64,000 nt of DNA from Methanomicrobiales archaeon HGW-Methanomicrobiales-1 (GTDB taxonomy: Archaea; Halobacteriota; Methanomicrobia; Methanomicrobiales; Methanospirillaceae). Numbering within the stretch: the stretch's first letter is position 1; each line of letters begins with the position of its first letter. The stretch is taken from NCBI GenBank assembly GCA_002839675.1, contig PGYM01000001.1, positions 672,683 through 736,682 of the forward strand, written 5' to 3'. A model generated the notes under the pieces. It was not told the origin of the DNA and did no database searches. It worked only from the letters and a program-made list of their open reading frames with translations. The translations under genes were made by a program, and so were the position numbers. Below, piece after piece: positions 25,216 through 33,506 of the stretch.

Positions 25216-26483
25216 GGCAGCACCCCTGCCTGTTTCAGCATGAGCCAGAACTCCGGGAATGACTTGTTCACGCACTCTGCGTTTTCTATGGTAACTCCCC
25301 CGATACCGCAGCCCAGTACGGCAAAACTCATCGCGGTGCGGTGATCGTTTGCCGGGTCTATCGTCCCGCCATGCAGGGGGGCAGGTCGTATCGTGATGCT
25401 GTCATCCGATACCTGCACGTCCCCGCCTAGCAATCGCAGCCGCTCTGCGGTACTACTGATACGGTCACTTTCCTTGAATTTTAAATGTCCGATGCCCGTG
25501 AGGGTGGTGGGCGTGCCGGCCATTGCTGCCACCATGCAGATGGTCTGAACCGTGTCGGGCGATGAGCTCATGTCGAACGTGATGCCGTTGAGTGCACCGG
25601 ATTTCTCCACCGTAACCGACTTCCCGCCATAGGTTACCTTACACCCCATTGCCTCTAACGCGTCGAGGAACCTGCGGTCGCCCTGCACGGATGCGGGGGC
25701 CAGGTTCTTTACCATCACTTTCCCGCCGCAGATGGCGGCAAGGGCAAAGAAGTACGAGGCGGAGGAGTAGTCGCCCTCTACGGTATAGCGCCGGGCTTTG
25801 TAGCGGTCAGCGGTGCTGACAACGAACCGCTCGTAACCGGTCCGCTCAACCTTTGCCCCGAACGCTTCCATTACGCTGAGCGTGATGTCGAGGTACGAGG
25901 CCGATGCCGGTGGGGTCGGGATGATGACTTCGACTTCCTTTTCCGCATAGGGAGCCGCCATCAGGATTGAGGAGATGAACTGGCTGCTCATGGAGCCGTC
26001 GATCACCACCGGCCCACCAAGCAGTTTCCCGCTCACGCGGAGCGGGGGGTAACCGTCTTTTTGCAGGAATTCCACAGTCCCGCCAAGGGCCGGGAGAGCC
26101 CCGGCAAGGGGCCCGATAGGACGTTCCTGCATACGGGCGCTACCGGTCAGGGTCACCGGGAACTGGCAGAGCAGGGCAAGGTTGGTCAGCAGCCGGAGGC
26201 TGGTGCCGGAGTTGTCGAGGTCAAGGGTTGTCGGCCTGCGGTTCGGCAGGGATCCCCTGCAACCGGTGACCAGCATCCTTCCCGGCTGGTCTTCAATAAC
26301 AGCGCCGAGCAACCGGAGGGCTCCTTCGGTCAGCCGGGTATCTTCCGCTTCAAGCGGTCGGAAGATGGTGGTCTTTCCTTCGGCAAGAGCTGCTGCTATG
26401 AGTGCCCGGTGGGTGTAACTCTTGGATGATGGTGCGGTTACTTCCAGGTCCACGCTGGTGACCCGTGCGGGAGTGACTATCAT
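25212..26483 (-). CDS. aroA: 5-enolpyruvylshikimate-3-phosphate synthase
   Basis: Transfers enolpyruvyl from PEP to shikimate 3-phosphate. The 423-residue protein shows APSSKSYTHRALIAAALA (substrate-binding Lys/Ser), LDNSGTSLRLLTNLA, the GSMSSQFISSILMA block and HLKFKESDRIS. ATG 26483 is chosen because it overlaps the pheA stop by 4 nt (26480-26483) and the extended frame upstream has no homology. It lies in the middle of the aro operon, directly before the kinase/dehydrogenase fusion that makes its substrate. Confidence 0.95.
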   Translation of the reverse strand: MIVTPARVTSVDLEVTAPSSKSYTHRALIAAALAEGKTTIFRPLEAEDTRLTEGALRLLGAVIEDQPGRMLVTGCRGSLPNRRPTTLDLDNSGTSLRLLTNLALLCQFPVTLTGSARMQERPIGPLAGALPALGGTVEFLQKDGYPPLRVSGKLLGGPVVIDGSMSSQFISSILMAAPYAEKEVEVIIPTPPASASYLDITLSVMEAFGAKVERTGYERFVVSTADRYKARRYTVEGDYSSASYFFALAAICGGKVMVKNLAPASVQGDRRFLDALEAMGCKVTYGGKSVTVEKSGALNGITFDMSSSPDTVQTICMVAAMAGTPTTLTGIGHLKFKESDRISSTAERLRLLGGDVQVSDDSITIRPAPLHGGTIDPANDHRTAMSFAVLGCGIGGVTIENAECVNKSFPEFWLMLKQAGVLP

Positions 26484-27280
26484 GATTCCACCCCGATCTT
26501 CCGGTAACAGCCGAGTTCCTTGACCCCGGTGATGGTTTTGAGTTCTTTGATTGCTTCGGCAGTCTTTGCCGACCACGTGGTATCGAGGAAGAAGACGTAT
26601 TCGCCAATCTTCCGCTTGGATGGCCGGGACTCGATCCGGGTCAGGTTGATCTTCCTTTTGGCAAAGGCTTCGAGCAGGTCATGGAGCAGGCCGGACCGGT
26701 CCGCGTTGGGATCGATGAGGATGCTGCACTTTTCCGGGGTTTTGTCCGGCAGGGGGGCAGGGGAGATCCGGACAAACCGCGTGGTATTGCCGGCATTGTT
26801 CTCGGTGTTCCGGACGAGCACGGGCAGGTGGTAGAGCCCGGCCGCAATGACCGGGATGAGGGCGCCTGCGTTCGGGGTCTTTTTTGCCTCCAGCGCACTC
26901 GATGCATTGCTGCTCGTGTGGATGACCGGCACGCCCCACTTCTCAATTGCTTCGCTGCACTGCTCGTGGGTCTGGGGATGGGCGTAGATGACACGGATCT
27001 CTTCCAGCGGGACGAGCGAGGCTAAGTTGTGGTGGATGGGCATGTACATCTCTCCTGTAATGAATAGCGGGTGCCGCGAGAGACCGTCGAGCGTCTCGCC
27101 CACACTTCCCGCCTCGGAGTTCTCCATCGGGACAATGCCGTCCCCGTCGCCTCTCGCTACTGCGGCCATGATGCTGTGGATGGTGGGGAGTAAGACGATC
27201 TCTCCGGGTTTTACGAGGTTCAGTTTCAGGGCCATCTCGTGGGAGAACGTGCCTTCCGGTCCGAGCGTGAGGAGTTTCAT
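26480..27280 (-). CDS. pheA: Prephenate dehydratase
   Basis: Converts prephenate to phenylpyruvate for phenylalanine synthesis. From ATG 27280 the protein has 266 residues: a PDT domain (LGPEGTFSHEMA, VPMENSEAGSVGETLDGL, NTTRFVRIS with the catalytic Thr-Arg-Phe) and a C-terminal ACT domain whose LTRIESRPSK segment is the phenylalanine-sensing motif, implying feedback inhibition by Phe. No chorismate mutase domain is attached, so that activity must be encoded elsewhere. Its ATG overlaps the tyrA stop (27277-27280). Confidence 0.95.
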   Translation of the reverse strand: MKLLTLGPEGTFSHEMALKLNLVKPGEIVLLPTIHSIMAAVARGDGDGIVPMENSEAGSVGETLDGLSRHPLFITGEMYMPIHHNLASLVPLEEIRVIYAHPQTHEQCSEAIEKWGVPVIHTSSNASSALEAKKTPNAGALIPVIAAGLYHLPVLVRNTENNAGNTTRFVRISPAPLPDKTPEKCSILIDPNADRSGLLHDLLEAFAKRKINLTRIESRPSKRKIGEYVFFLDTTWSAKTAEAIKELKTITGVKELGCYRKIGVES

Positions 27281-28107
27281 CGGTTCACCATGCATTCGAT
27301 CAGGGCATCGGTTGTCTTCTGGCCCTCCTCGCAATAGCTGCCAAGGTGGCGGCTGTTCTTCTCAAAGAATGCCCGGAACTGCTCCGGGTCTTTTGCATCC
27401 ACGATCGCGGCGAGGTCTGCTGCGGAACTCCGGCAGGCTGCAAGGACTTCCGGCACATAGGGGTTCTGCTGGAGGATGTCGGCATAGAGCGCGGGGTCCT
27501 GCGAGAGGAGCCGGCCCACGAGCGAGAGCTCGATCTGGTATACGGGGCTCTCGAACTGTCCGGTCTTCATGAGGTCCACGCCAAGCCTGCGGACCGTGTC
27601 TGCCATACAGAGCGTGACAAAGTGCGTGAGGCCCTGCACCACGGCCACGATCCGGTCATGTTCTTCCGGCGTTGCAATCGTGCAGATCGCGCCCTGCGCC
27701 TCAAAGATCCCGATAAGTGCTGCCACGCGGGCTTCGTCTGCCCGGGCCGGACAGACAATGATGGTCTGGCGGCTGATGGACTTCACGGTCGGCCCGAACA
27801 TCGGGTGGAGACCGATCACGTCCGCTTCAGACCTGAGCATTGCTTCCACGGGTCTCACCTTGAGCGACGTGAAATCGCAGAGGAGCTGGCCGGGCCGCAT
27901 GAGCGGTGCGATTGCTTCGATGACCTTTACCGTTTCCCGGATCGGGACCGAGATGATCACGATATCGCACTGCCGTGCAATGTCGGCACCGGTGACTGTC
28001 GTCTTTCTCCCGGAGACCAGCACTTCGTACCCGACGTTTTCAAATACCCGGGCAAAGAGCCTGCCCATCCTGCCGGTACCCCCGATGATGCCTGCCTTCA
28101 TGGTCAC
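27277..28107 (-). CDS. tyrA: Prephenate dehydrogenase
   Basis: Oxidatively decarboxylates prephenate for tyrosine synthesis. The 276-residue protein carries the Rossmann motif GIIGGTGRMGRLFA at its N-terminus, VIISVPIRETVKVI, LHPMFGP (a TyrA hallmark with the catalytic His), and a helical C-terminal dimerisation part. Two starts are possible. GTG 28107 overlaps the stop of the upstream gene in the 4-nt GTGA pattern; ATG 28101 would leave a 2-nt gap. The overlap pattern of the other junctions favours GTG. No ACT domain is present. Confidence 0.93.
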   Translation of the reverse strand: MTMKAGIIGGTGRMGRLFARVFENVGYEVLVSGRKTTVTGADIARQCDIVIISVPIRETVKVIEAIAPLMRPGQLLCDFTSLKVRPVEAMLRSEADVIGLHPMFGPTVKSISRQTIIVCPARADEARVAALIGIFEAQGAICTIATPEEHDRIVAVVQGLTHFVTLCMADTVRRLGVDLMKTGQFESPVYQIELSLVGRLLSQDPALYADILQQNPYVPEVLAACRSSAADLAAIVDAKDPEQFRAFFEKNSRHLGSYCEEGQKTTDALIECMVNR

Positions 28108-29090
28108 TTCTCGCGGATGGTCTCTTTTACGGCCATCCCAAAATGCCTGCCGCCTTCAAGGGCGCAGCCCATAATTTTGTCACCCGGGGCAAGGTGCACG
28201 ACCGAGATCGCGCTCCCGTCCTCCTTAACAAGGCGTATCGTCTCTGCGTTCTGGAGCACGAGGCTGACCTTGGCTTTCCCGGCTGCTGCTTCCACGAGCA
28301 GGAGCGGGCGGCGTTCGATCTTGGTCCTGCCGATGACGACCGTATGTGCGGTCCCTTTCGCATCAGAGACCAGCACCTGCCCGCCAATGGAGAGATCCGA
28401 GAGGTACGCGGTCTTACCATCGGGGAGCAGGATGTAGGCATGCACAGCGCCGGCATTCACCCGGAACGGGCGCGGGGCAACGTAGGGATTTTCCAGCGTT
28501 TCGGCGTGGACGAGCAGCATGGCCGACGAGGTATTGCCCATCAGCATGCCCTCGCCATCGGAGAGCATCGAGCAGGTGTCCACGCAGACCCGGTCTCCCA
28601 TACCGACCGGGTGGATTTTTGTGACCGTGAACGGAATGAGGCCGACTTTTCCGGTCGTGCTCTTGAGGATCGCGGCCACTGCTTTGACCACGGCGGGATC
28701 GGTCGTGCTGAGGAGGATGCCGTACACGCCTTTCTCCAGCACATGGATTGCCATCTCGGTCTCTGCCACGTTCTTTACCCGGGCGATGATGTGGTCTGAC
28801 TGGGCCACGAGATTTTCGAGTGGGATGACGGTCCAGTCGCTCGTGGTTACGATGACGGGCTGGTGCTTCCCGAGCTGTGCCGCCTTGTTCTCGCTGGCCT
28901 TATCGGTGATAGTGCATTCCGTGACATCGGTGCCGGGCCTGATATCGCCATCCGGTGCAATGGTTGCGATCCGGCCAAGGCGCTTGACATCTTCGGCCTT
29001 GTCAACAACCAGTGCATCCGCACCGCTCTCGATGGCCGTTGTTGCAATCTCCTTGTTCCAGGGGCGGACGTCGACCCAGAACTGTTTCAT
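28104..29090 (-). CDS. 3-dehydroquinate synthase II (archaeal AroB')
   Basis: In archaea lacking DAHP synthase, this enzyme oxidatively deaminates and cyclises 2-amino-3,7-dideoxy-D-threo-hept-6-ulosonate to 3-dehydroquinate. The 328-residue protein begins [14 protein letters not shown] and contains the family stretches ENLVAQSDHIIARVKN, GVYGILLSTTDP, VGMGDRVCVDTCSML and GEGMLMGNTSSAMLLVHAE. ATG 29090 overlaps the stop of the upstream aldolase-like gene (29087-29090); the longer frame upstream has no homology. It works together with the AroA'-like genes directly before it. Confidence 0.95.
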   Translation of the reverse strand: MKQFWVDVRPWNKEIATTAIESGADALVVDKAEDVKRLGRIATIAPDGDIRPGTDVTECTITDKASENKAAQLGKHQPVIVTTSDWTVIPLENLVAQSDHIIARVKNVAETEMAIHVLEKGVYGILLSTTDPAVVKAVAAILKSTTGKVGLIPFTVTKIHPVGMGDRVCVDTCSMLSDGEGMLMGNTSSAMLLVHAETLENPYVAPRPFRVNAGAVHAYILLPDGKTAYLSDLSIGGQVLVSDAKGTAHTVVIGRTKIERRPLLLVEAAAGKAKVSLVLQNAETIRLVKEDGSAISVVHLAPGDKIMGCALEGGRHFGMAVKETIREK

Positions 29091-29881
29091 TTGTGCTGCT
29101 CCAGCGCCTTTGCCGGGTCCACGTTGTGGTGCACCACGTTGCAGAGTGCCTGGACGAACGCCTTGGTATCTTTGCGCTGGAAGGCGTTCCTTCCCACGCA
29201 GACCCCGGCGCCCCCGGCATTGACCGAGTCCCGGATGATGTTTAAGGATTCGAGATCTGCGCACTTTTCCCCGCCCGCGATAAAGACCGGCACCGAGCAG
29301 GCCTTGACGATCTTCCCGAATGCCGCCGGGTCGTTGGGGTAGTTGGTCTTGATCAGATCAGCGCCCAGCTCCTCGGCAACCCTGACCGCGTGGCCGATTG
29401 TCTGCGGCGAGAACGAGTCGATGCCCTTGCCCCGCGGGTAGCTCATGATCAGGAGCGGTATGCCCCAGCGGTTGCAGTCCCGTGCAACATTGGCACCGAT
29501 CTCCAGCATCTTGGATTCATTGGGCGAGCCGAGGTTGATGTGTATGGAGACCCCGTCAGCCCCGAGCGCGATGGCTTCTTCCACCGTGCAGACCTGGACC
29601 TTGTCGTTCGGGTCCGGGTTTAACGAAGTGCTGCCCGAGAGGTGGATGAAGAGGCCGATATCGCGGCCGTGCTTCCGGTGCCCGCGTTTGACGAGCCCCT
29701 TGTGGAGGATGATCGCGTTTGCGCCCCCGTTGCTCACGTCCGAGATGACCTGCGTCATGTCGAGGAGTCCGTCAATCTGTCCCATGGAAAAGCCGTGGTC
29801 CATTGGCACGATGACAGCCCGGCCCGTGTTCCTGTCCATTATCCGCTCGATCCTGATGTCCTTTCCGATCATGGTAATCAC
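29087..29881 (-). CDS. DhnA-family aldolase, second AroA' (ADH synthase) paralogue
   Basis: A 264-residue class I aldolase of the DhnA/ADH-synthase family. It keeps the active-site blocks [18 protein letters not shown] with the Tyr, and the Schiff-base Lys in DLIKTNY. It differs from its neighbour at places such as IKTNYPNDP and FIAGGEKC where the canonical enzyme has VKTxYTGD and VAGGxKT, so it is the more divergent copy. It may supply another step, for example FBP aldolase or the 6-deoxy-5-ketofructose-1-phosphate (DKFP) precursor reaction (inference). GTG 29881 overlaps the upstream stop (29878-29881); ATG 29872 is the alternative. Confidence 0.85.
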   Translation of the reverse strand: MITMIGKDIRIERIMDRNTGRAVIVPMDHGFSMGQIDGLLDMTQVISDVSNGGANAIILHKGLVKRGHRKHGRDIGLFIHLSGSTSLNPDPNDKVQVCTVEEAIALGADGVSIHINLGSPNESKMLEIGANVARDCNRWGIPLLIMSYPRGKGIDSFSPQTIGHAVRVAEELGADLIKTNYPNDPAAFGKIVKACSVPVFIAGGEKCADLESLNIIRDSVNAGGAGVCVGRNAFQRKDTKAFVQALCNVVHHNVDPAKALEQHK

Positions 29882-30666
29882 TTCAGTATTTCCAGTGCTT
29901 CTTCAACGCTCTTGTTCGCATGTACAATGCAGGCAGCGGCCCGCACGAATTTTGCCGGGTTCTTGTGCTGGAAGGCGTTCCTGCCGATCGAGATGCCGGC
30001 TGCCCCGCCTGCCATCGCCCCTTCTATCAGTTCCAATGTTGTGCGGTCATCCGTCTTTGAACCTCCGGCCACCACGACCGGCACCGGGCAGCCCCGGGTC
30101 ACTTCCCGGAACGACTCCGGGTCACCGGTGTACACCGTCTTGACGATATCTGCGCCGAGTTCTGCTGCCACCCGGGCTGCGAGCTTGACGTGATCGACAT
30201 CGTTTGCGACACTGATGTTCTTGCCCCGGGGGTACATCATGGCAAGGAGCGGCATGCCCCATTCCATGCATTCCACCGCGACCGTCCCCAGGTCCTGCAG
30301 CATCCGCTCTTCGGATTCCGCCCCGATGTTGACATGCATCGAGACCGCATCGGCTCCCATCTTAAGGGCATTGGTCACGGAGTTGACCAGCACCTTGCTG
30401 TTCGGGTCCGGCGCAAGCTTGGTGCTTGCCGACAGGTGCAGGATCAGGCCGATGTCGCGGCCACCCTGCCGATGCCCATGCAGGGCAAGCCCCACGTGCC
30501 CGATCACCGCGTTTGCCCCGCCGTCTGCGATCATGTTGACGGTCTGGCCCATATCGATCAGGCCCGGGATCGGCCCGTCCGAGACCCCGTGATCCATCGG
30601 TACGATGATGGTCTTTTTCGTATTGCGGTTCATGATTCTTTCCAGACGAATTTCTTTTCCTCTCAT
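29878..30666 (-). CDS. 2-amino-3,7-dideoxy-D-threo-hept-6-ulosonate synthase (AroA')
   Basis: First gene of the aro operon. The enzyme condenses a deoxyketohexose phosphate with aspartate semialdehyde, starting the archaeal route to dehydroquinate. The 262-residue protein closely follows the known archaeal pattern: [43 protein letters not shown], the Schiff-base Lys in [15 protein letters not shown] and [12 protein letters not shown] 30666 is chosen; the frame extends to 30735 through the promoter. A GGAGG lies at 30681-30685 (minus strand), about 14 nt before the ATG. It is a tandem paralogue of the next gene. Confidence 0.92.
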   Translation of the reverse strand: MRGKEIRLERIMNRNTKKTIIVPMDHGVSDGPIPGLIDMGQTVNMIADGGANAVIGHVGLALHGHRQGGRDIGLILHLSASTKLAPDPNSKVLVNSVTNALKMGADAVSMHVNIGAESEERMLQDLGTVAVECMEWGMPLLAMMYPRGKNISVANDVDHVKLAARVAAELGADIVKTVYTGDPESFREVTRGCPVPVVVAGGSKTDDRTTLELIEGAMAGGAAGISIGRNAFQHKNPAKFVRAAACIVHANKSVEEALEILK

Positions 30667-30998
30667 AGTAAACAACAACTCCTCCCTCTGCCTTCGCGAT
30701 ATATAAAAGCGAACCAGAGGGCTTAACGATACCAATAATAAAAACCAAAAACGCTAAAGCGATACCCTGCGGTATTGGCTTCAGACTGTTCAGAAACGGA
30801 TGACTCTATGCAACGGGCGGGTGAACTAGTGGAGATAAAGGCCTTCACGGGCAAAAAAACCCTCATGAATGCTGTAGCACTCGTCCTGCATACTCTATTG
30901 TATGATGCCGGGGGTATATATTTGTGTGTGCTAAGGCTTAGCATGATGGTGGGGAAATACGAGGAATAAGGGGAAAATGCAAGAAAATAGGGATAATA
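30667..30998. other. Intergenic region upstream of the aro operon
   Basis: Apart from the aro promoter and its CGATACC repeats, no supported gene is seen here. Short frames exist on both strands (for example plus-strand 30808-30969), but they lack ribosome sites and recognisable features. The region marks a sharp change from GC-rich core genes to the AT-rich gene that follows. Confidence 0.4.
30699..30708 (-). promoter_or_regulatory. TATA box of the aro operon
   Basis: On the minus strand TTTTATATAT lies 33-42 nt before ATG 30666, which would place the transcription start near 30675, just downstream of the GGAGG that could serve ribosome binding. Upstream, CGATACC occurs at 30727-30733 and 30760-30766 and as an inverted GGTATTGG at 30771-30778. 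These may be an operator, for instance for aromatic amino acid control (inference). Confidence 0.5.
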
Positions 30999-32222
30999 TT
31001 ATTTGTTATCTTTTAGACTACTATTCCAAGATTTTTGATGAGATATCGCATTTTTCATTACAACAATTGTCTCATTATTTTTCGTTAACACCGTCATGGT
31101 ATCTTTTGTTGTTTTGATTATGTATATATTTGATAAATCCTCATTGACACAATCTACTTTTAAGAAAATTGAGTATTTTTCGTAGGGAATATTCAGAATT
31201 GCATTGTAAAAAAAATGACTAAACATCAAACAGATCAATATGATAAAAAAAATCAACAATGAAAATTGTAAGGATATTGTTACAACAAGCGCAAAACCTG
31301 AGAGAATAAACGTCCAAAAATCCAATTGATCTAAAATCTTGAAGTATATTTTAATATTGTCTTCATTGTTATCATATGAAAAATTAATTTGTTCGATCTT
31401 TTGATACGGATTATCTAATGAAATCTTTTCCTTTAATTCTGATATAACAATTAAAGATATGAATAAAATGCCTATGATCAGAATCAAGAAAGTGAATTGA
31501 TACCAATTTTCTTTAATAAGAACTATACTGCCAAAATTCAGAATAATTAAAGCAATTACAATGGTCAATATCGCAGAATAAATGAAATATGACATCTTAT
31601 TTCTGTCATCATCATCAGAATCCATAAACTTGGAAAATAAACTCGCTTTTGTCCGAATAATCTCTAAAATAATAATAAAAGCGCCAATTGTAGCAATTAT
31701 TGCTATTAAAAGAGTAATCCAATCTGTAATTCTTAATGTATTATTATTTAAATCGCAGACAACAGCGTTATTAATTGTCAAATTTTGAGAGCAATTGAGA
31801 ACACTTTGACTATTTGTTAATGACCAAAGTGTCAAAATTTGTTCACGAGGATTATTGGTTTGATCAAATGGGAATGTTGTTACAGAATTTTTTTGGATTG
31901 CGATTGCTCCAAAACCGTTAAAAAGGACTAAAATTAGTAAAATACAGGAATATGCAGTAATAATTTTTATTAACGTGGAAGGTTTTCTTTCAGGATCTTT
32001 ATAATAGCGTACAATGAAAATTAGAGGTAATAAAGAGAATATCAACTCAATGACGAAAAATAGAATTGTATAATCAAATGATGAAAATAAGGTAAATTTT
32101 TTTATAAACTCGAAAAATGACTGTAGAATTATCCAAGAATTAAGTAGAAGTATGAAAGATCCCAATAATCCAAATAAAATAAGTGAGAAAAATAGAATTA
32201 TTATTTCACGCAAGGCAATCAT
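30999..32222 (-). CDS. AT-rich multi-pass membrane protein of unknown function
   Basis: A 407-residue membrane protein with about eight hydrophobic segments rich in Ile, Leu and Phe (for example IIILFFSLILFGLLGSFILLL at the start and FSLLIFFIILICLMFSHFFY late), two soluble loops, and a C-terminal soluble tail of about 60 residues. One loop between segments 3 and 4 holds two cysteines (LNCSQN, VVCDLN) and is probably external. No known family is recognised. Base composition and codon use (many AAA, ATT, AAT, TTA codons) differ strongly from all neighbours, which suggests recent horizontal acquisition. It sits between the aro operon and the GC-hairpin repeat, with no mobility genes nearby. Confidence 0.7.
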   Translation of the reverse strand: MIALREIIILFFSLILFGLLGSFILLLNSWIILQSFFEFIKKFTLFSSFDYTILFFVIELIFSLLPLIFIVRYYKDPERKPSTLIKIITAYSCILLILVLFNGFGAIAIQKNSVTTFPFDQTNNPREQILTLWSLTNSQSVLNCSQNLTINNAVVCDLNNNTLRITDWITLLIAIIATIGAFIIILEIIRTKASLFSKFMDSDDDDRNKMSYFIYSAILTIVIALIILNFGSIVLIKENWYQFTFLILIIGILFISLIVISELKEKISLDNPYQKIEQINFSYDNNEDNIKIYFKILDQLDFWTFILSGFALVVTISLQFSLLIFFIILICLMFSHFFYNAILNIPYEKYSIFLKVDCVNEDLSNIYIIKTTKDTMTVLTKNNETIVVMKNAISHQKSWNSSLKDNK

Positions 32223-32385
32223 CTCGATTTAATTTTTAAAATTCTCCAATAAAATCCATTTATTTATAAAATATCATCATCATATATATTGAGTTCTCTC
32301 TAATTTTCGTTAATATAAGATTCGCGATTTTTCCCCCTTTTCCTTATCGCGTGTCTGTTGTTTAGACAGAATACCGGTAATTGAT

Positions 32386-32610
32386 TCTCCGCGGGGCTCC
32401 CTTTTTAGATATATCGATAGATGCCTTTCATTTCCCAACAACGATGAACGCTGCCGCCCCCGAAGGGACGCCCCCGCGGCGGTTCAATGACTAAGAAAAA
32501 CCTCCCCGCCCCGCCGTGCCCCGGAGGGGCCCTGAGGCGGGGAACCCTCCTTAGTATATAGTGCACAACCATCCCACCGATTTTTTTGTACAGATGATAT
32601 ACTAAGAAGA
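32386..32610 (+). repeat. Composite repeat, structured part, copy A
   Basis: First copy of a dispersed element. In order it holds CCGCGGGG, a GC hairpin GCCGCC...GGCGG enclosing CCCGAAGGGA, the boundary ATGACTAA, a long hairpin CCCCGCC...GGCGGGG with an inner GCCCC/GGGGC stem, closed by ACTAA and TTAGT, then CCTCCTTAGTAT and GTACAGATGATA. The same sequence of blocks recurs in copy B at 36571-36780, and shorter forms at 37730 and 52255. No ORF is credible in it. Nature unknown: non-autonomous repeat or structured RNA. Confidence 0.75.
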
Positions 32611-32635
32611 ACTAAGCTAACCCCCATCTATTCTA

Positions 32636-33262
32636 ATCCCCAGCACCCTGAGGGGGGTTCCCCCCACTCAAACGTACGAGGGGGGGATACCCACCCCATC
32701 TCCAAAACCCGAGGGGGGGACCCCCTCCCCCCCTGTCTTGCGCAAGACAGGGTACCCCCCCCCTTTTCCGCATCCACAAAACCCCCGCTGCGAGTGGACC
32801 CCCGTCTGAAAACCCGGGCACAGGTCCGCTTCAGCAAGGGGGGGACCCCCCCACTCAAAAGTACGAGAGGGGGTACCCTACCCCCCTATCCAAAAAATGA
32901 GGGGGGGTATACCCACCCCCTCTCCAAAAAGCGAGGGGGGGATCCCCTCCCCCCTGTCTCGCGCAAGACAGGGTACCTCCCCCCCTCCGGGCGCACATGC
33001 CCCTCCACCGCTTCGCATGGAGTCACGCCGGAGAGGGTTTTTCGTAAGCGGTTGTCCGGAGGGTGGGATACCCCCTCTCCTGCCAATGAGTGGGGGGGAC
33101 CCCCTCCCCCTCTCCAAAAAATGAGGGGGGGTCCCCTGCGTACCCTACCCCCCCTCTTGCGCAAGACAGGTTACCACCCCCTCCCCCCCACTGAAATTTA
33201 AGAGGGGGTCCCCTGGGTACCCTACCCCCCCTCTTTCCCGGGACAGGGTCCCCCCTCCCTCA
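32636..33262. repeat. Tandem GC-hairpin array, copy A
   Basis: About 630 bases made of alternating C-tracts and G-tracts. Repeated units read CCCCCTC-(TCCAAAAAATGA-like loop)-GAGGGGG, each able to fold as a GC stem with an A-rich loop. They are interspersed with a second unit built on the dyad TGTCTTGCGCAAGACA; the perfect palindrome at 32731-32752 is 22 bp long, and variants occur near 32954, 33152 and 33229, each followed by GGGTACC or GGTTACC. Open frames through it are low-complexity artefacts. G-quadruplex formation is possible. Confidence 0.8.
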
Positions 33263-33506
33263 GCAGCAGCCACCCGCGATTACCCTCAATCACATCGGGA
33301 GAACCGGTACGGAGAGCCTGTTGGGAAATTTTCCGAACTGCCATCATAAAAATTCCCCTTTTGTTTAACAACATTTATCCTCAACACTGTCGATGCTATT
33401 CACAACATCCCCTATTCAGGGTTTCTGATTACTTTCCGGCGTGTGTCGGAACTTCACAACGATCTCGGGATCTGCTGATAATGATCAATCTTACAGGAAG
33501 AATGGA

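Noticed and set aside
27346-28437. Plus-strand ORF of 363 codons opposite tyrA and aroB'
   Set aside because: It spans the antisense of two well-recognised genes and has no start signals or homology.
30775-30969. Possible 53-64-codon gene upstream of the aro operon
   Set aside because: TTG or unsupported ATG start, no ribosome site, and it competes with an equally unremarkable minus-strand frame.
32628-33201. Several overlapping ORFs of 60-135 codons on both strands within the GC-rich array
   Set aside because: They are open only because the hairpin modules lack stop codons. Products are Pro/Gly/Arg low-complexity repeats, open on both strands at once, without ribosome sites.
32636-33262. 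CRISPR array as explanation for the repeats
   Set aside because: Units are not of constant length, there are no unique spacers of even size, and no cas genes are nearby.
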